Notes: a model not told the origin generated them from the letters alone. A stretch of DNA of 64,000 nt from Shimia sp051201625 (GCF_051201625.1 NZ_CP179203.1:3596001-3660000); one strand, 5' to 3'. Positions 26,893-35,657 are shown, counted from the stretch's first letter. Program-made: numbers and translations.

Positions 26893-27675
26893 TCAATAGA
26901 CACAATCCAAGGCATCCTTTAGGCTTTCTGGGCCGTCAAATATCCCAACCACCCTACTTGTCAAACGATCACTGCTTAAAGTTGTAGCCATTATCCGGGT
27001 CCAGTCCGAATTGACAGTTACGATTTCCGGCGTATCGCCACAGATACGAATTCCGCCAGAAATATAGTCCTCTCCGATACGATGGTTGGTCAACCCCGAT
27101 TTATCTACGACATGACCCAACTGATCATTATCATAGCGCCAAACCCGCAAGGTCTTGGCAAGGTGAGGGCGGTCGATATAGGCCAGCTCCACCCGTCCAT
27201 CACCGTCAAAATCGGCCGCTCCAATTGGCGCCAGCCATCGATTACGCTGCCCAATATGCGGGGTCTGTGTAATTCGGCCTGACTCGTCGTAAACTACTAG
27301 CGCAGAACCTTGATCCGCGTCGCTTTCGATTACAACCACTTCTGGGGTTCCATCATTATCTAAATCAATCAGGCGAGGCTCTAAATCTTCAAACACCCGA
27401 CTTTGCGGCAGCACAAAGCGGAATGTAACAACTTTTCGAAAGGCGCAGTCAGCGCATGTCGACACTTTGAGGACCAAAGCCCCCCACTCCTCAATGTCAC
27501 CAAGAACACCATGGGTGTAGCGAGTCGTCGGTTCATCATACCACGCCGAGAGAATCTCGGCTTGAGCGGTTTCAGTGAGCGCCCAAAAGGCCCCCAAAAT
27601 GCACAAATTTTGCGATGCACGGCGCACACGTGATTGTAAAATCTGTAATGCGAGGCGCAGAGCCTCACACAACAT
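26893..27675 (-). CDS. Exported VCBS/FG-GAP repeat protein
   Basis: A 260-residue protein with a signal-like N-terminus (hydrophobic stretch ILGAFWALTETAQA) and two calcium-binding FG-GAP/VCBS repeats, IDLDNDGTPEVVVIESD and ADFDGDGRVELAYIDR. Such repeats fold as beta-propeller blades. The function is unknown. The ATG at 27675 overlaps the TGA of the ferredoxin gene as TGATG, so the two are translationally coupled; a TTG one codon earlier is the alternative start. The same pairing is common in Rhodobacterales, but no joint role is known to me. Confidence 0.75.
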   Translation of the reverse strand: MLCEALRLALQILQSRVRRASQNLCILGAFWALTETAQAEILSAWYDEPTTRYTHGVLGDIEEWGALVLKVSTCADCAFRKVVTFRFVLPQSRVFEDLEPRLIDLDNDGTPEVVVIESDADQGSALVVYDESGRITQTPHIGQRNRWLAPIGAADFDGDGRVELAYIDRPHLAKTLRVWRYDNDQLGHVVDKSGLTNHRIGEDYISGGIRICGDTPEIVTVNSDWTRIMATTLSSDRLTSRVVGIFDGPESLKDALDCVY

Positions 27676-27998
27676 CAAATCTGCTTTTCAGGCATCTGGA
27701 CGATCAAACCCTCGAGCGCATCTGTCACTTTGATCTGACAGGTAAGGCGCGAACGTTTTGAATCCGGCTCGTAAGCGAAATCCAACATGTCCTCTTCCAT
27801 GTCATCTTTAGTTGGCAGTTTGTCTATCCAGTCCGAATGCACGTAAACATGGCACGTAGAACAAGCACAGGCACCACCACAATCTGCCTCAATACCTGGA
27901 ATATTATTGTCACGCGCACCTTCCATCACGGTGAGACCATTGGCTACCTCAACTACATGCTCGGTTCCATTATGTTCGACATATGTGATCTTCGCCAT
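27675..27998 (-). CDS. fdx: Adrenodoxin-type 2Fe-2S ferredoxin
   Basis: 107 residues starting MAKITYVEHNG. The cluster ligands are Cys40, Cys46, Cys49 and Cys87 (C-x5-C-x2-C and LTCQ), the pattern of vertebrate/adrenodoxin-type ferredoxins. It carries single electrons, for example to Fe-S assembly or P450-type enzymes; the partner is not shown here. The ATG at 27998 gives the normal N-terminus; seven codons upstream are open but atypical. It is coupled to the VCBS gene and divergent from the OB-fold gene, with 127 bp between starts. Confidence 0.92.
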   Translation of the reverse strand: MAKITYVEHNGTEHVVEVANGLTVMEGARDNNIPGIEADCGGACACSTCHVYVHSDWIDKLPTKDDMEEDMLDFAYEPDSKRSRLTCQIKVTDALEGLIVQMPEKQI

Positions 27999-28091
27999 GC
28001 CTGCATGCTCCCTTATCAAGTAATCTCCGAGGTTATCTAGTCATGTAAAGCGCTGCCTACCAGTCCCTTTTGCGATAAGACCTTTGCAACC

Positions 28092-28119
28092 TTGCGACAA
28101 TCGATAAATGTTCTATATT
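28092..28119 (+). promoter_or_regulatory. Candidate promoter of the OB-fold gene
   Basis: TTGCGA (28092-28097) and TATATT (28114-28119) are separated by 16 bp. The -10 element lies inside the seven-base spacer of the LexA box. Transcription would be expected to start about 7 nt later, at or next to the ATG at 28126, which predicts a leaderless mRNA. This is read from the sequence alone. Confidence 0.5.
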
Positions 28120-28124
28120 TGTTC
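28110..28124. promoter_or_regulatory. LexA (SOS) box of the stand-alone OB-fold gene
   Basis: GTTC-TATATTT-GTTC, an exact alphaproteobacterial LexA operator. It ends one base before the ATG at 28126, so LexA would cover both the -10 element and the start point. The third such box in the window, after those of imuB and uvrD. Confidence 0.78.
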
Positions 28125-28125
28125 T

Positions 28126-28482
28126 ATGCAAAATACACTAAATGGAACTTGGCCCCGCCCACCATCTTCTCTAACTGCGGCTCGGCTAGCTGAACCACCT
28201 AATGGTGCGCGTATCACAGTCGCTGGCCTCGTAATTTTGCGACAGCGTCCAGGCACTGCAAATGGCGTTATCTTTATCACACTGGAGGACGAGACAGGCG
28301 TTGTGAACGTGATTGTCTGGCGCAAACTTTATGATCAATTTCGCCGTGCTGTCATTGCTGGCCGAATGTTACGCGTAACAGGCCGCCTACAGAGTGAAAA
28401 CAGTGTCACCCATGTGATTGCTGAGCGAATCGAAGACATTTCATCAATGCTGGACACACTTCTGGAGCCGTCCAACGCCTAG
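28126..28482 (+). CDS. Stand-alone OB-fold protein matching the C-terminus of error-prone polymerase DnaE2
   Basis: 118 residues. From about residue 15 (SSLTAARLAEPPNGARITVAGLVILRQRPGTANGVIF) it matches the linker and C-terminal OB domain of DnaE2, including FITLEDETGVVNVIVW and HVIAERIEDI. None of the PHP, polymerase or fingers domains of the ~1050-residue DnaE2 are present. In C-family polymerases this domain binds single-stranded DNA. The first ten residues (MQNTLNGTWPR) do not match. There is no ribosome binding site: the LexA box abuts the ATG. The ORF is intact to a normal stop codon. It may be a remnant created by deletion within imuA-imuB-dnaE2, or a functional SOS-induced DNA-binding protein. 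Confidence 0.75.
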   Translation: MQNTLNGTWPRPPSSLTAARLAEPPNGARITVAGLVILRQRPGTANGVIFITLEDETGVVNVIVWRKLYDQFRRAVIAGRMLRVTGRLQSENSVTHVIAERIEDISSMLDTLLEPSNA

Positions 28483-28541
28483 GACTTTTGGTAGATACAA
28501 AAACAGGCTAATACGGGCTAGATAGAATACGAGGCCCGCGA

Positions 28542-29084
28542 ATGTGCACCCGATCCGCCCTAATTCCAACAATCGCATTTATGGCACTGAATGCTTGTGA
28601 CGGGCAGATCACAGAGGTGCCCTATTTTACCGCTCTAAACGAACCCGAAATTGTGCGCGCTGAGGATATCGAAGCACCGCCCAATGCTCGGCCAGGAAGT
28701 TGTTGGGGCCGGGACGTCACTCCCGCAGTGGTTGAAACCATTACCGAGCAAATCATCGTGCAACCGGCTGAGCTTCTGAATGACGGCACCGTTGTCAGCC
28801 CCGCCATCTATAGAACGGAAACCCAGCAGCGCATCGTCAAAGAACGCCGCGAAACCTGGTTTGAAACACCTTGTACCGAGGTCTGGACTGAGGATTTTAC
28901 ATCTACACTGCAACGCGCTCTGCAGGCTCGTGGAATATTTTACGGCACCATTTCAGGAGTAAATGACTCCCAGACGCGTGCTGGAGTACGGCGCTATCAA
29001 AAAGCCGGTGGCCTCGACAGCACTATTTTGTCAATGGAGAGCGCAAGACGCCTCGGATTAATCGCTATCGAACGAGAAAGCTAA
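28542..29084 (+). CDS. Lipoprotein with peptidoglycan-binding-like domain
   Basis: 180 residues. A short signal ends in the lipobox LNAC, with Cys19 the likely lipidated residue. The middle region (ETITEQIIVQPAELLNDGTVV ...) is a threonine- and glutamate-rich segment seen in similar roseobacter proteins. The C-terminal ~60 residues (LQRALQARGIFYGTISGVND, TRAGVRRYQKAGGLDS) form a PG_binding_1-type domain. It probably sits in the outer membrane facing the cell wall. It starts 59 bp after the OB-fold gene; a separate promoter is likely because no SOS role is expected. Confidence 0.75.
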   Translation: MCTRSALIPTIAFMALNACDGQITEVPYFTALNEPEIVRAEDIEAPPNARPGSCWGRDVTPAVVETITEQIIVQPAELLNDGTVVSPAIYRTETQQRIVKERRETWFETPCTEVWTEDFTSTLQRALQARGIFYGTISGVNDSQTRAGVRRYQKAGGLDSTILSMESARRLGLIAIERES

Positions 29085-29241
29085 TTCAACCACTTCTCTT
29101 CACATGCTCGCGAGCGAATAGGTTGACATACGTTATTTACCAACAAACCTGTAAAGCACTCAATTTAACTGCTTCAAAAATCTGCTAAAAGGGCGCCCTA
29201 ATATGGGGCGCCCCTCAAAAATCCAGATGGACATTTCTTCC

Positions 29242-30699
29242 TTAATCCAAAGCTAAAGCAACAAACCTTGGGTCACCACCACGGCGCACCAGTAGCAGGA
29301 GGGATTTTCGCCCTGCTTCTTTCGCCTCATCAATCCGGTTTTCCAGATCCGCAATCGTTAACAATATTTGTTGGCTTGCTTCAGTCAAGACGTCTCCTGC
29401 CCGCAACCCTTTTTCGTACGCTGTGGATGTATCGTTCACGTCGCTTACCACCAAACCACTTATCTCTTCGTCGAGGCCGAGTTCACTGCGAACCTCCGAT
29501 GTTAGCGGTGCCACTGTCAGCCCAAGTATTTCTTTTTCCTGCGGTTCACTTTCTGGAATTGGCTGGCTGGCGGGTACAGCTTCCGCTTCTTCGCGGCGCC
29601 CAAGCGTAACTTTTAAAGTCTGCGACTTTCCAGCCCGCAAAACCACTACTCGGACAGTCTTACCAACTTCGGTGTTACCCACTTTTTTAACTAAGTCACG
29701 CACGTCGGCAACTTTTTTACCTTCAAAACTCATAATGACGTCACCAGCTTCCATGCCAGCAGCTAGTGCTGGACCGTCCGGAACGTCCGTGACCATGGCA
29801 CCGGCGGCTACATCTAAGCCGTCAATGGTTTCGACCATATCTTCGCCTACGTTCTGAATGCGAACACCCAACCATCCACGACGCGTTTCACCATACTGCT
29901 GGAGTTGTACAACAACTCTTTTGACCACGTTCGAAGCCATCGAAAACCCAATTCCAATAGATCCACCGTTTGGCGACAAAATCGCGGTGTTAACGCCAAT
30001 CACATCACCGTCCATGTTAAAGAGAGGTCCACCAGAATTACCTCGATTTATAGCCGCGTCAGTTTGAATATAATCGTCATAGCTGCCAGAAAGAGCTCTG
30101 TTTCGTGCCGACACAATGCCCGCCGAAACTGAAAATCCCTGTCCAAGTGGATTACCCATTGCAATTACCCAGTCGCCCACACGAGCTACATCACTATCGC
30201 CAAAGCTAACGAAAGCGAGTGGCTCGTCAGGTTCTACTTTCAACACTGCAATGTCAGTATTTTTGTCGGTGCCAATGACCTTTGCCGGCAGTTCTTTACC
30301 AGAATAAAACTCTATTAGAATTTCGTCTGCACCCTCGATAACGTGGTTGTTGGTTACCACGTAACCATCCTCAGAGATAACGAAACCCGACCCTAGCGCA
30401 GAGGTGCGGCGTGGCCGATCTCCATCCCCGCGTTGACCATCAAATTCTCGGAAGAAGTCCTCGAATGGCGAGCCTTCGGGTACAATTCCTTGCGGACCAG
30501 TTCGCCCCGCTACCATCGTAGAAGTCGTAATGTTTACCACTGACGGGCTAAATCTGTCCGCAAGATCTGCAAAGCTTTCGGGACGGGCTTGTGCTACAAT
30601 GGCTTGGGCGACTAAGAACATCACGGCCAGCGCCGCAAGCCATAACACGCGAGGTGTATTTGTTAGTTGACGCGGAATCGTTATAACTTGGTTAGTCAC
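29242..30699 (-). CDS. degP: Periplasmic Do/DegP-type serine protease
   Basis: 485 residues. An N-terminal membrane/signal segment (VLWLAALAVMFLVAQAIVAQA) is followed by the trypsin-like domain with the triad His in VVTNNHVIEGADEI, Asp in DIAVLKVE and Ser in NRGNSGGPLFN. Two PDZ domains follow, the second near the C-terminus. DegP degrades or refolds misfolded envelope proteins. The GTG at 30699 has AGGAGA 7-8 nt upstream and gives MTNQVITIPRQL. The frame is open 37 codons further but that stretch contains two hairpins, so I take it as leader. It is last in the rpiA-gor-hflKC block, after a 520-bp gap, and may have its own promoter. Confidence 0.9.
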   Translation of the reverse strand: MTNQVITIPRQLTNTPRVLWLAALAVMFLVAQAIVAQARPESFADLADRFSPSVVNITTSTMVAGRTGPQGIVPEGSPFEDFFREFDGQRGDGDRPRRTSALGSGFVISEDGYVVTNNHVIEGADEILIEFYSGKELPAKVIGTDKNTDIAVLKVEPDEPLAFVSFGDSDVARVGDWVIAMGNPLGQGFSVSAGIVSARNRALSGSYDDYIQTDAAINRGNSGGPLFNMDGDVIGVNTAILSPNGGSIGIGFSMASNVVKRVVVQLQQYGETRRGWLGVRIQNVGEDMVETIDGLDVAAGAMVTDVPDGPALAAGMEAGDVIMSFEGKKVADVRDLVKKVGNTEVGKTVRVVVLRAGKSQTLKVTLGRREEAEAVPASQPIPESEPQEKEILGLTVAPLTSEVRSELGLDEEISGLVVSDVNDTSTAYEKGLRAGDVLTEASQQILLTIADLENRIDEAKEAGRKSLLLLVRRGGDPRFVALALD

Positions 30700-31219
30700 T
30701 AGAAAATCTCCTGTGTGTCCACGCGCACCAATTTTGTGCGCACGCCGGAGCAATCCGGCTTTAATGAGTAGCTTGAACGTAAGCATGATCATCCGCAACT
30801 CAACGTCCATCGCGAATATGCAACTAGATGTGAAGCAACTGTGAGGTCACTTACAGCAGACCGCAAGGCGTTTGGTAATTGGCGACACATTCGGCAAGAA
30901 CAGGTTGTCATATCCAGAATTTGCCTTGATAGTTTATGGTGGCACCACCAAAGTATCAAAGAAAGTTATTTCGTTAAGTTTAAAAGCTGTCCAAGATAAT
31001 GAAAAATAGACTAAAAATAGATTTTTTTCAAATTCTTATCTGCCACCTTTGGGCTTTTCACACCTGAATAATATTCATTTAAAAGGGCTCGTGCGTCAAA
31101 ATACCTTATGCTTAGTGGTGATCAGCTTAGATGCCTGGCTCTAATCACATAAGGTTGTAGACGAACAAAACGGTTACATGCACTTTCGCCAGCATGAGTG
31201 TGGGACAGCGGTTGACAAC
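30700..31219. other. Intergenic region with degP leader hairpins
   Basis: 520 bp with no gene. Near degP there are two hairpins in the expected leader: GCGCAC/GTGCGC (30723-30741, 7-nt loop) and GCCGG/CCGGC (30744-30759, 6-nt loop). They lie directly before the ribosome binding site, so they could influence translation or mRNA stability. The rest is AT-rich with no clear promoter or terminator. Confidence 0.4.
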
Positions 31220-31417
31220 CTAAGAGCCGATTATTTTCGCACCCCAAACAAAAAGCACACCGACTCCGATTGCATACAAGCCAATCGTACGCCGTTTACC
31301 TTTTGGTAAGTTCCTAAGGGTTGTCAGAAGATCCTCAACAAGTGAAGGGGCCAGCACATAGACTAGCCCCTCCACAATCAATACCAAGCCAATGGCCAGG
31401 AGCCCTGTTTCAATCAT
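31220..31417 (-). CDS. DUF2065 small membrane protein
   Basis: 65 residues with two hydrophobic helices (GLLAIGLVLIVEGLVYVLA and TIGLYAIGVGVLFVWGAKII) joined by a basic loop NLPKGKRR. This is the DUF2065 pattern. Its ATG overlaps the hflC stop as ATGA, so it is translationally coupled to HflC. The same association is usual in Proteobacteria, which suggests a link to the HflKC-FtsH complex in the inner membrane; no activity is known. Confidence 0.87.
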   Translation of the reverse strand: MIETGLLAIGLVLIVEGLVYVLAPSLVEDLLTTLRNLPKGKRRTIGLYAIGVGVLFVWGAKIIGS

Positions 31418-32286
31418 GGACGTCCCGTATCGCTTTTCAGGTAGTTGAAAAACTCGCTGTCCGGAGACATCACCATAGAAGAATTTCCAGAAGTCAGCGC
31501 GGCGCGATAAGCCGCCAGCGAACGATAGAATTCAAAAAACTCTGGATCTGCGCCAAATGCATAAGCAAATATGGCGTTACGCTTTGCATCGGCCTCACCA
31601 CGAATGATTTCACTCTCGCGACCTGCGTCCGACTCTAGCTCCACAACTGTACGATCCGCCTGAGCACGAACCCGCTGTGCGGCTTCTTCACCACGCGCAA
31701 TTTCGTCCGCAGCTTCCCGCTCTCGTTCTGCACGCATTCGGGCAAAGGTCGCTTCTAGGTTTGCCTGTGGCAAGTCGGTACGCTTGAGACGTACGTCGAT
31801 CACTTCAAGACCCAAACCACGTGCTTCTATGATTGCGGCGTCACGAATTCGATTCATCAGCGATACACGATCCGTCGACAACACAGAGTCCGATCGAACG
31901 GAACCCAGCACTTCACGGGTCTGGGAGCGCAAGATATTGTCTAACCGACGTTCCGCCAGTTCAATACCGCCAGTACCAACGGCCTGTCGGAACTGTTTGA
32001 CGTCCGCAATCCGATACCTCGCGAACGCATCAACAACCAAACGCCGGTCGTCCAGAGGAGTTACTTCGAGAGGGCCGACTTCACGGCTCAAAATTCGGTC
32101 ATCATACGTAACAACTTCCTGAATGAGTGGAATTTTGAATGCTAGGCCCGGATCTTCCTTGACTGTAATGACACGGCCAAATTGCAAAACAAGCGCTTTC
32201 TCGCGTTCATCTACGATAAAAATCGACGACAAAGCTCCGGCTATTACAACTACTAAAATGGGCAACAGATAAGTTGTTTTCCGCAT
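31414..32286 (-). CDS. hflC: HflC, FtsH protease modulator subunit
   Basis: 290 residues with one N-terminal membrane segment (TYLLPILVVVIAGALSSIFIV) and a band-7/SPFH domain (GRVITVKEDPGLAFKIPL, then a coiled-coil region with ARMRAEREREAADEIARGEE). HflC and HflK form a periplasmic cage around FtsH and restrain its proteolysis. The ATG at 32286 gives MRKTTYLLP, the normal start; it lies 1 bp after the hflK stop. It overlaps the downstream DUF2065 gene by 4 bp. Confidence 0.93.
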   Translation of the reverse strand: MRKTTYLLPILVVVIAGALSSIFIVDEREKALVLQFGRVITVKEDPGLAFKIPLIQEVVTYDDRILSREVGPLEVTPLDDRRLVVDAFARYRIADVKQFRQAVGTGGIELAERRLDNILRSQTREVLGSVRSDSVLSTDRVSLMNRIRDAAIIEARGLGLEVIDVRLKRTDLPQANLEATFARMRAEREREAADEIARGEEAAQRVRAQADRTVVELESDAGRESEIIRGEADAKRNAIFAYAFGADPEFFEFYRSLAAYRAALTSGNSSMVMSPDSEFFNYLKSDTGRP

Positions 32287-32287
32287 A

Positions 32288-33421
32288 TCAGTTATTTCCC
32301 GTGGTTTTGCGCAATTCATTCAGCGGCAAATACGGCACAACGCCCTGACCACCTGTTTGCTCGTCAATGATTATTTTGTCTATACCACCCAGAACCTCTT
32401 CCATGGTTTCCAAGTACAAGCGCTTTCGCGTAACGTCTGGCGCCTTCTGGTATTCCTCCAACACTGCCGAGAAGCGGCTGGCTTCACCTTCAGCTTCGTT
32501 TACAACACGCGCTCGATAGCCTTCTGCTTCTTCCAAGATTTGAGCTGCTTCACCTCTGGCCCCGGCGAGCCTCCGGTTAGCGTATGCATCAGCTTGTTTC
32601 TGCAAACGATCCCGCTCTTGAGAGGCTGACTGAACTTCCCGGAACGCGTCCTTCACCGAGTCGGGTGGATCAGCACCGTCAAAGTTGATCCGCACGATAT
32701 TTACACCTGAATTATAGGTGTCGAGTGTGGCTTGGATCAGCTCTTGCAATCGATCAGCGATGATACCGCGGTCACGGTTTAGGATCGGCGCCAATTCAGA
32801 CTGAGCAATAATCTCACGCATTGCCGACTCTGCGACAGCCCGAATGGTCGTTTCTGGATCACGAAGGTTGAACAGGAATTGAGCTGCATCCGTAATATTC
32901 CAAACTACCTGAAAATCAATGTCGACAATATTCTCATCACCAGTCAGCATCAAACCGTCTGATGACCGATTACTTGCTGGGATATCCTCTGTCTGCTCGC
33001 GCGACACGACTACAACCTCAGCAGACACTAATGGCCAAGGTGCGAAGTTTAGACCCGGCCCACCCGTTGCGTAGAATTTGCCCAAAAACAGTTCGACGGA
33101 TTGTTCTTCTGGTTTTACCGAGTAAAAACTTGACATGGCCCAAAGTCCTGCAGCGGCTAGCACAGCGATGCCAACCGTGCCTCGACTGAAGCGCGGACCA
33201 CCGGCGCGTGGCTCGTTACCGTTACCTCGACCACCGCCGCCACCGCGTCCACCCATAAGAACACGCAACTGGTCCTGACCCTTTTTCATCAGATCATCAA
33301 TATCGGGGATCTGGGGACCCTCGTTACCCTCGGGAGGACGACGTCCATCACCATTATTCCCGCGGTTACCACCACCCTGATCGCCGCCCCCTCCCCAGGG
33401 GCCGCCAGTATTTCCTGCCAT
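32288..33421 (-). CDS. hflK: HflK, FtsH protease modulator subunit
   Basis: 377 residues. The first ~80 are rich in glycine, asparagine and arginine (GGPWGGGGDQGGGNRG), typical of HflK. A membrane helix (VGIAVLAAAGLWAMSSFYSV) and an SPFH domain follow (LFLGKFYATGGPGLNFAPWP ... VDIDFQVVWNI), then a coiled-coil C-terminus. It pairs with HflC to control FtsH in the inner membrane. It is 76 bp downstream of gor. Confidence 0.93.
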   Translation of the reverse strand: MAGNTGGPWGGGGDQGGGNRGNNGDGRRPPEGNEGPQIPDIDDLMKKGQDQLRVLMGGRGGGGGRGNGNEPRAGGPRFSRGTVGIAVLAAAGLWAMSSFYSVKPEEQSVELFLGKFYATGGPGLNFAPWPLVSAEVVVVSREQTEDIPASNRSSDGLMLTGDENIVDIDFQVVWNITDAAQFLFNLRDPETTIRAVAESAMREIIAQSELAPILNRDRGIIADRLQELIQATLDTYNSGVNIVRINFDGADPPDSVKDAFREVQSASQERDRLQKQADAYANRRLAGARGEAAQILEEAEGYRARVVNEAEGEASRFSAVLEEYQKAPDVTRKRLYLETMEEVLGGIDKIIIDEQTGGQGVVPYLPLNELRKTTGNN

Positions 33422-33497
33422 AAAGGTCTATCCTTTTCTTAAAATGCCATCGGCATAATCCTCCATTTGTGGATTATACCGGAAATTTCAACCCGCC

Positions 33498-34853
33498 TTA
33501 CGTGATACGCACGGGGGTTTTCATCGTTACGATCTCTTCCGACATGGTTGGGTGTACAGCCACTGTTCGATCAAAATCTTCTTTGGTCGCACCCATTTTT
33601 ACCGCAACGCCCACTAGCTGTATCATTTCGCCAGCGCCCGGCGCCACAATGTGACAACCCAAAACTTTGCGTGTTTTTTGACTAACCACCAGCTTCATCA
33701 GAACCCGTCCAGAACGCCCTGAAAAACTTTGATGCATAGGTGTGAAACTGGTCGCATATACTTCAATTTTCTCCTGTTTCGCAGCATCCTCTTCGCTAAG
33801 ACCAATCGTTCCAATTTCTGGTTGCGTAAATATGGCAGTTGGGATCAACTCGTGATCCGCTCTTGTTGGATTGCCGCGGAAGATGGTTTCGACGAAAGCC
33901 ATTCCCTCTCGGATCGCCACTGGCGTTAAATTGACTCTATCAGTGACGTCACCAACGGCATAAATGGACGGAACGCCAGTTTGGCTGTATTCATCTACCA
34001 ACACCTCACCTTTGCGGCCGAGTGCAACGCCAACCGTTTCCAACGCCATGCCGTCCGTGTTGGGCCGGCGGCCCGTGGCAAACAATACCTGGTCAAAGCA
34101 ACATTCGCCACCACCCGTAGAATTGACCAAAATTTTACGGCCTTCCTTGCGCATTTCGGTCACGTTGGTGCCGAGATGCACATCAATGCCACTGCTGCAC
34201 ATTTCTTCGCAAACCAAATTACGCGTCTCATTATCAAATCCACGCAAAATCTGCGAACCGCGGTAATACTGTGTCGTTTTCACACCCAGACCATGCAATA
34301 TTCCTGCAAATTCGGAGGCAATGTACCCCCCTCCGACGATCAGTATATCATCAGGCAGCTTTTCTAGGTGGAATATTTCATCGGAAGTGATGCCCAGTTC
34401 AATTCCTGGTAGTTCCGGCATCACAGGCCGCCCGCCCGTAGCCAATAGTATGTGCTTCGCCGATTTCTCTGTACCATCTGCAAGCTGTACCAAGTGCGCA
34501 CCAACCAATTTAGCGCGCTGATCATAAGTTTGTACGCCGTTGGATTTTAGAATTCCGCGGTAAACGCCTTCCAATCGGTCAAGTTCGGCGTGCAGCTTGT
34601 TCTTAAATGCGCCCCACTTGAACGACCCTGACTCAATGTCCCAGCCATAGCTCTGAGCATCAGCAACCATTCCGGAATACTCGCTGGCAAACACCATTAG
34701 CTTTTTTGGAACGCATCCACGGATTACGCAGGTTCCACCGTAACGATCTTCTTCAGCCAACGCCACGCGCGCGCCCGTTTGCGCCGCTACCCGTGCTGCG
34801 CGAACGCCACCCGATCCGCCACCGACGACAAACAAATCATAATCGAAAGACAT
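33498..34853 (-). CDS. gor: Glutathione-disulfide reductase
   Basis: 451 residues. FAD-binding GGGSGGVRAAR at the N-terminus is followed by the redox-active pair Cys42 and Cys47 in GGTCVIRGCVPKK. The NAD(P)-binding GGGYIASEFAG is central, a second FAD motif is YAVGDVT, and the C-terminal HQSFSGRSGR and HPTMSEE (His-Glu pair) are as in Gor. It reduces glutathione disulphide with NADPH. It lies 15 bp after rpiA and forms an operon with it, hflK, hflC and DUF2065. Confidence 0.93.
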   Translation of the reverse strand: MSFDYDLFVVGGGSGGVRAARVAAQTGARVALAEEDRYGGTCVIRGCVPKKLMVFASEYSGMVADAQSYGWDIESGSFKWGAFKNKLHAELDRLEGVYRGILKSNGVQTYDQRAKLVGAHLVQLADGTEKSAKHILLATGGRPVMPELPGIELGITSDEIFHLEKLPDDILIVGGGYIASEFAGILHGLGVKTTQYYRGSQILRGFDNETRNLVCEEMCSSGIDVHLGTNVTEMRKEGRKILVNSTGGGECCFDQVLFATGRRPNTDGMALETVGVALGRKGEVLVDEYSQTGVPSIYAVGDVTDRVNLTPVAIREGMAFVETIFRGNPTRADHELIPTAIFTQPEIGTIGLSEEDAAKQEKIEVYATSFTPMHQSFSGRSGRVLMKLVVSQKTRKVLGCHIVAPGAGEMIQLVGVAVKMGATKEDFDRTVAVHPTMSEEIVTMKTPVRIT

Positions 34854-34868
34854 TTTCCTTTGACTTCC

Positions 34869-35657
34869 CTAATCTACAAGGTCAGTAAACAAATTTTCTG
34901 TTTCGGCAAAATCCAGCATCGCTTCCTCGATTGTTCCCGCGTTTATATCGCGCACCTCAACACGGCCATCACCATAGCCAACAACAACCGAGTCACAGAT
35001 ATCAATGAACAAGCCATTTTCAACTACGCCCGGCATTTGGTTCAAAACCATCGCCAACTGACGCGGGTCTCCGATACGATTCAAGTGCAAATCAAGAATG
35101 TGATTGCCTTCATCAGTAACGAAAGGTGACTCACCGTTCATTCGTAACGTGGTTGTTCGGCCCAGCACATCCATACCAACAAGAGTTTCCTCGATTAGCG
35201 CCTGCGTAGTTTGCCATCCAAAGGGCACCACTTCGACAGGTAGTGGAAAAGAACCGAGAGACTCGACCTCTTTGCCAACGTCTGCAATCACGACCATCTG
35301 ATCACTTGCAGTAGCAACAATCTTTTCCTGAAGCAAAGCGCCACCACCACCTTTGACCAAATTCAAATTTTCGTCAAACTCGTCTGCACCATCAATGGTA
35401 ACGTCCAACCATTTGGCTGCATCCAAACTTATAACTTCTATTCCCACCTCTCGGGCCAACTGTGCAGTCCGAGTTGAAGTTGGCACACCCTTGATACGAA
35501 GTCCCTGATCGCGCACCATCTCGCCCAAACACCGAACCAACCAAGCCGTAGTGGATCCCGTTCCCAATCCAACTCGCATCCCATCTTCTATATAATCTGT
35601 GGCCCGCCTAGCAGCGACAAATTTGGCCTTATCGATGGGCGACATTTCTACGGTCAT
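34869..35657 (-). CDS. rpiA: Ribose-5-phosphate isomerase A
   Basis: 262 residues. Motifs: VGLGTGSTTAWLVRCLGE (phosphate-binding loop), TIDGADEFDENLNLVKGGGGAL (catalytic region with Asp and Lys), and PVEVVPFG. It interconverts ribose-5-phosphate and ribulose-5-phosphate in the pentose phosphate pathway. The N-terminus MTVEMSPIDKAKFVAA fits the family; the first of the two methionines is the likely start. It is the first gene of the minus-strand block with gor. Confidence 0.95.
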   Translation of the reverse strand: MTVEMSPIDKAKFVAARRATDYIEDGMRVGLGTGSTTAWLVRCLGEMVRDQGLRIKGVPTSTRTAQLAREVGIEVISLDAAKWLDVTIDGADEFDENLNLVKGGGGALLQEKIVATASDQMVVIADVGKEVESLGSFPLPVEVVPFGWQTTQALIEETLVGMDVLGRTTTLRMNGESPFVTDEGNHILDLHLNRIGDPRQLAMVLNQMPGVVENGLFIDICDSVVVGYGDGRVEVRDINAGTIEEAMLDFAETENLFTDLVD

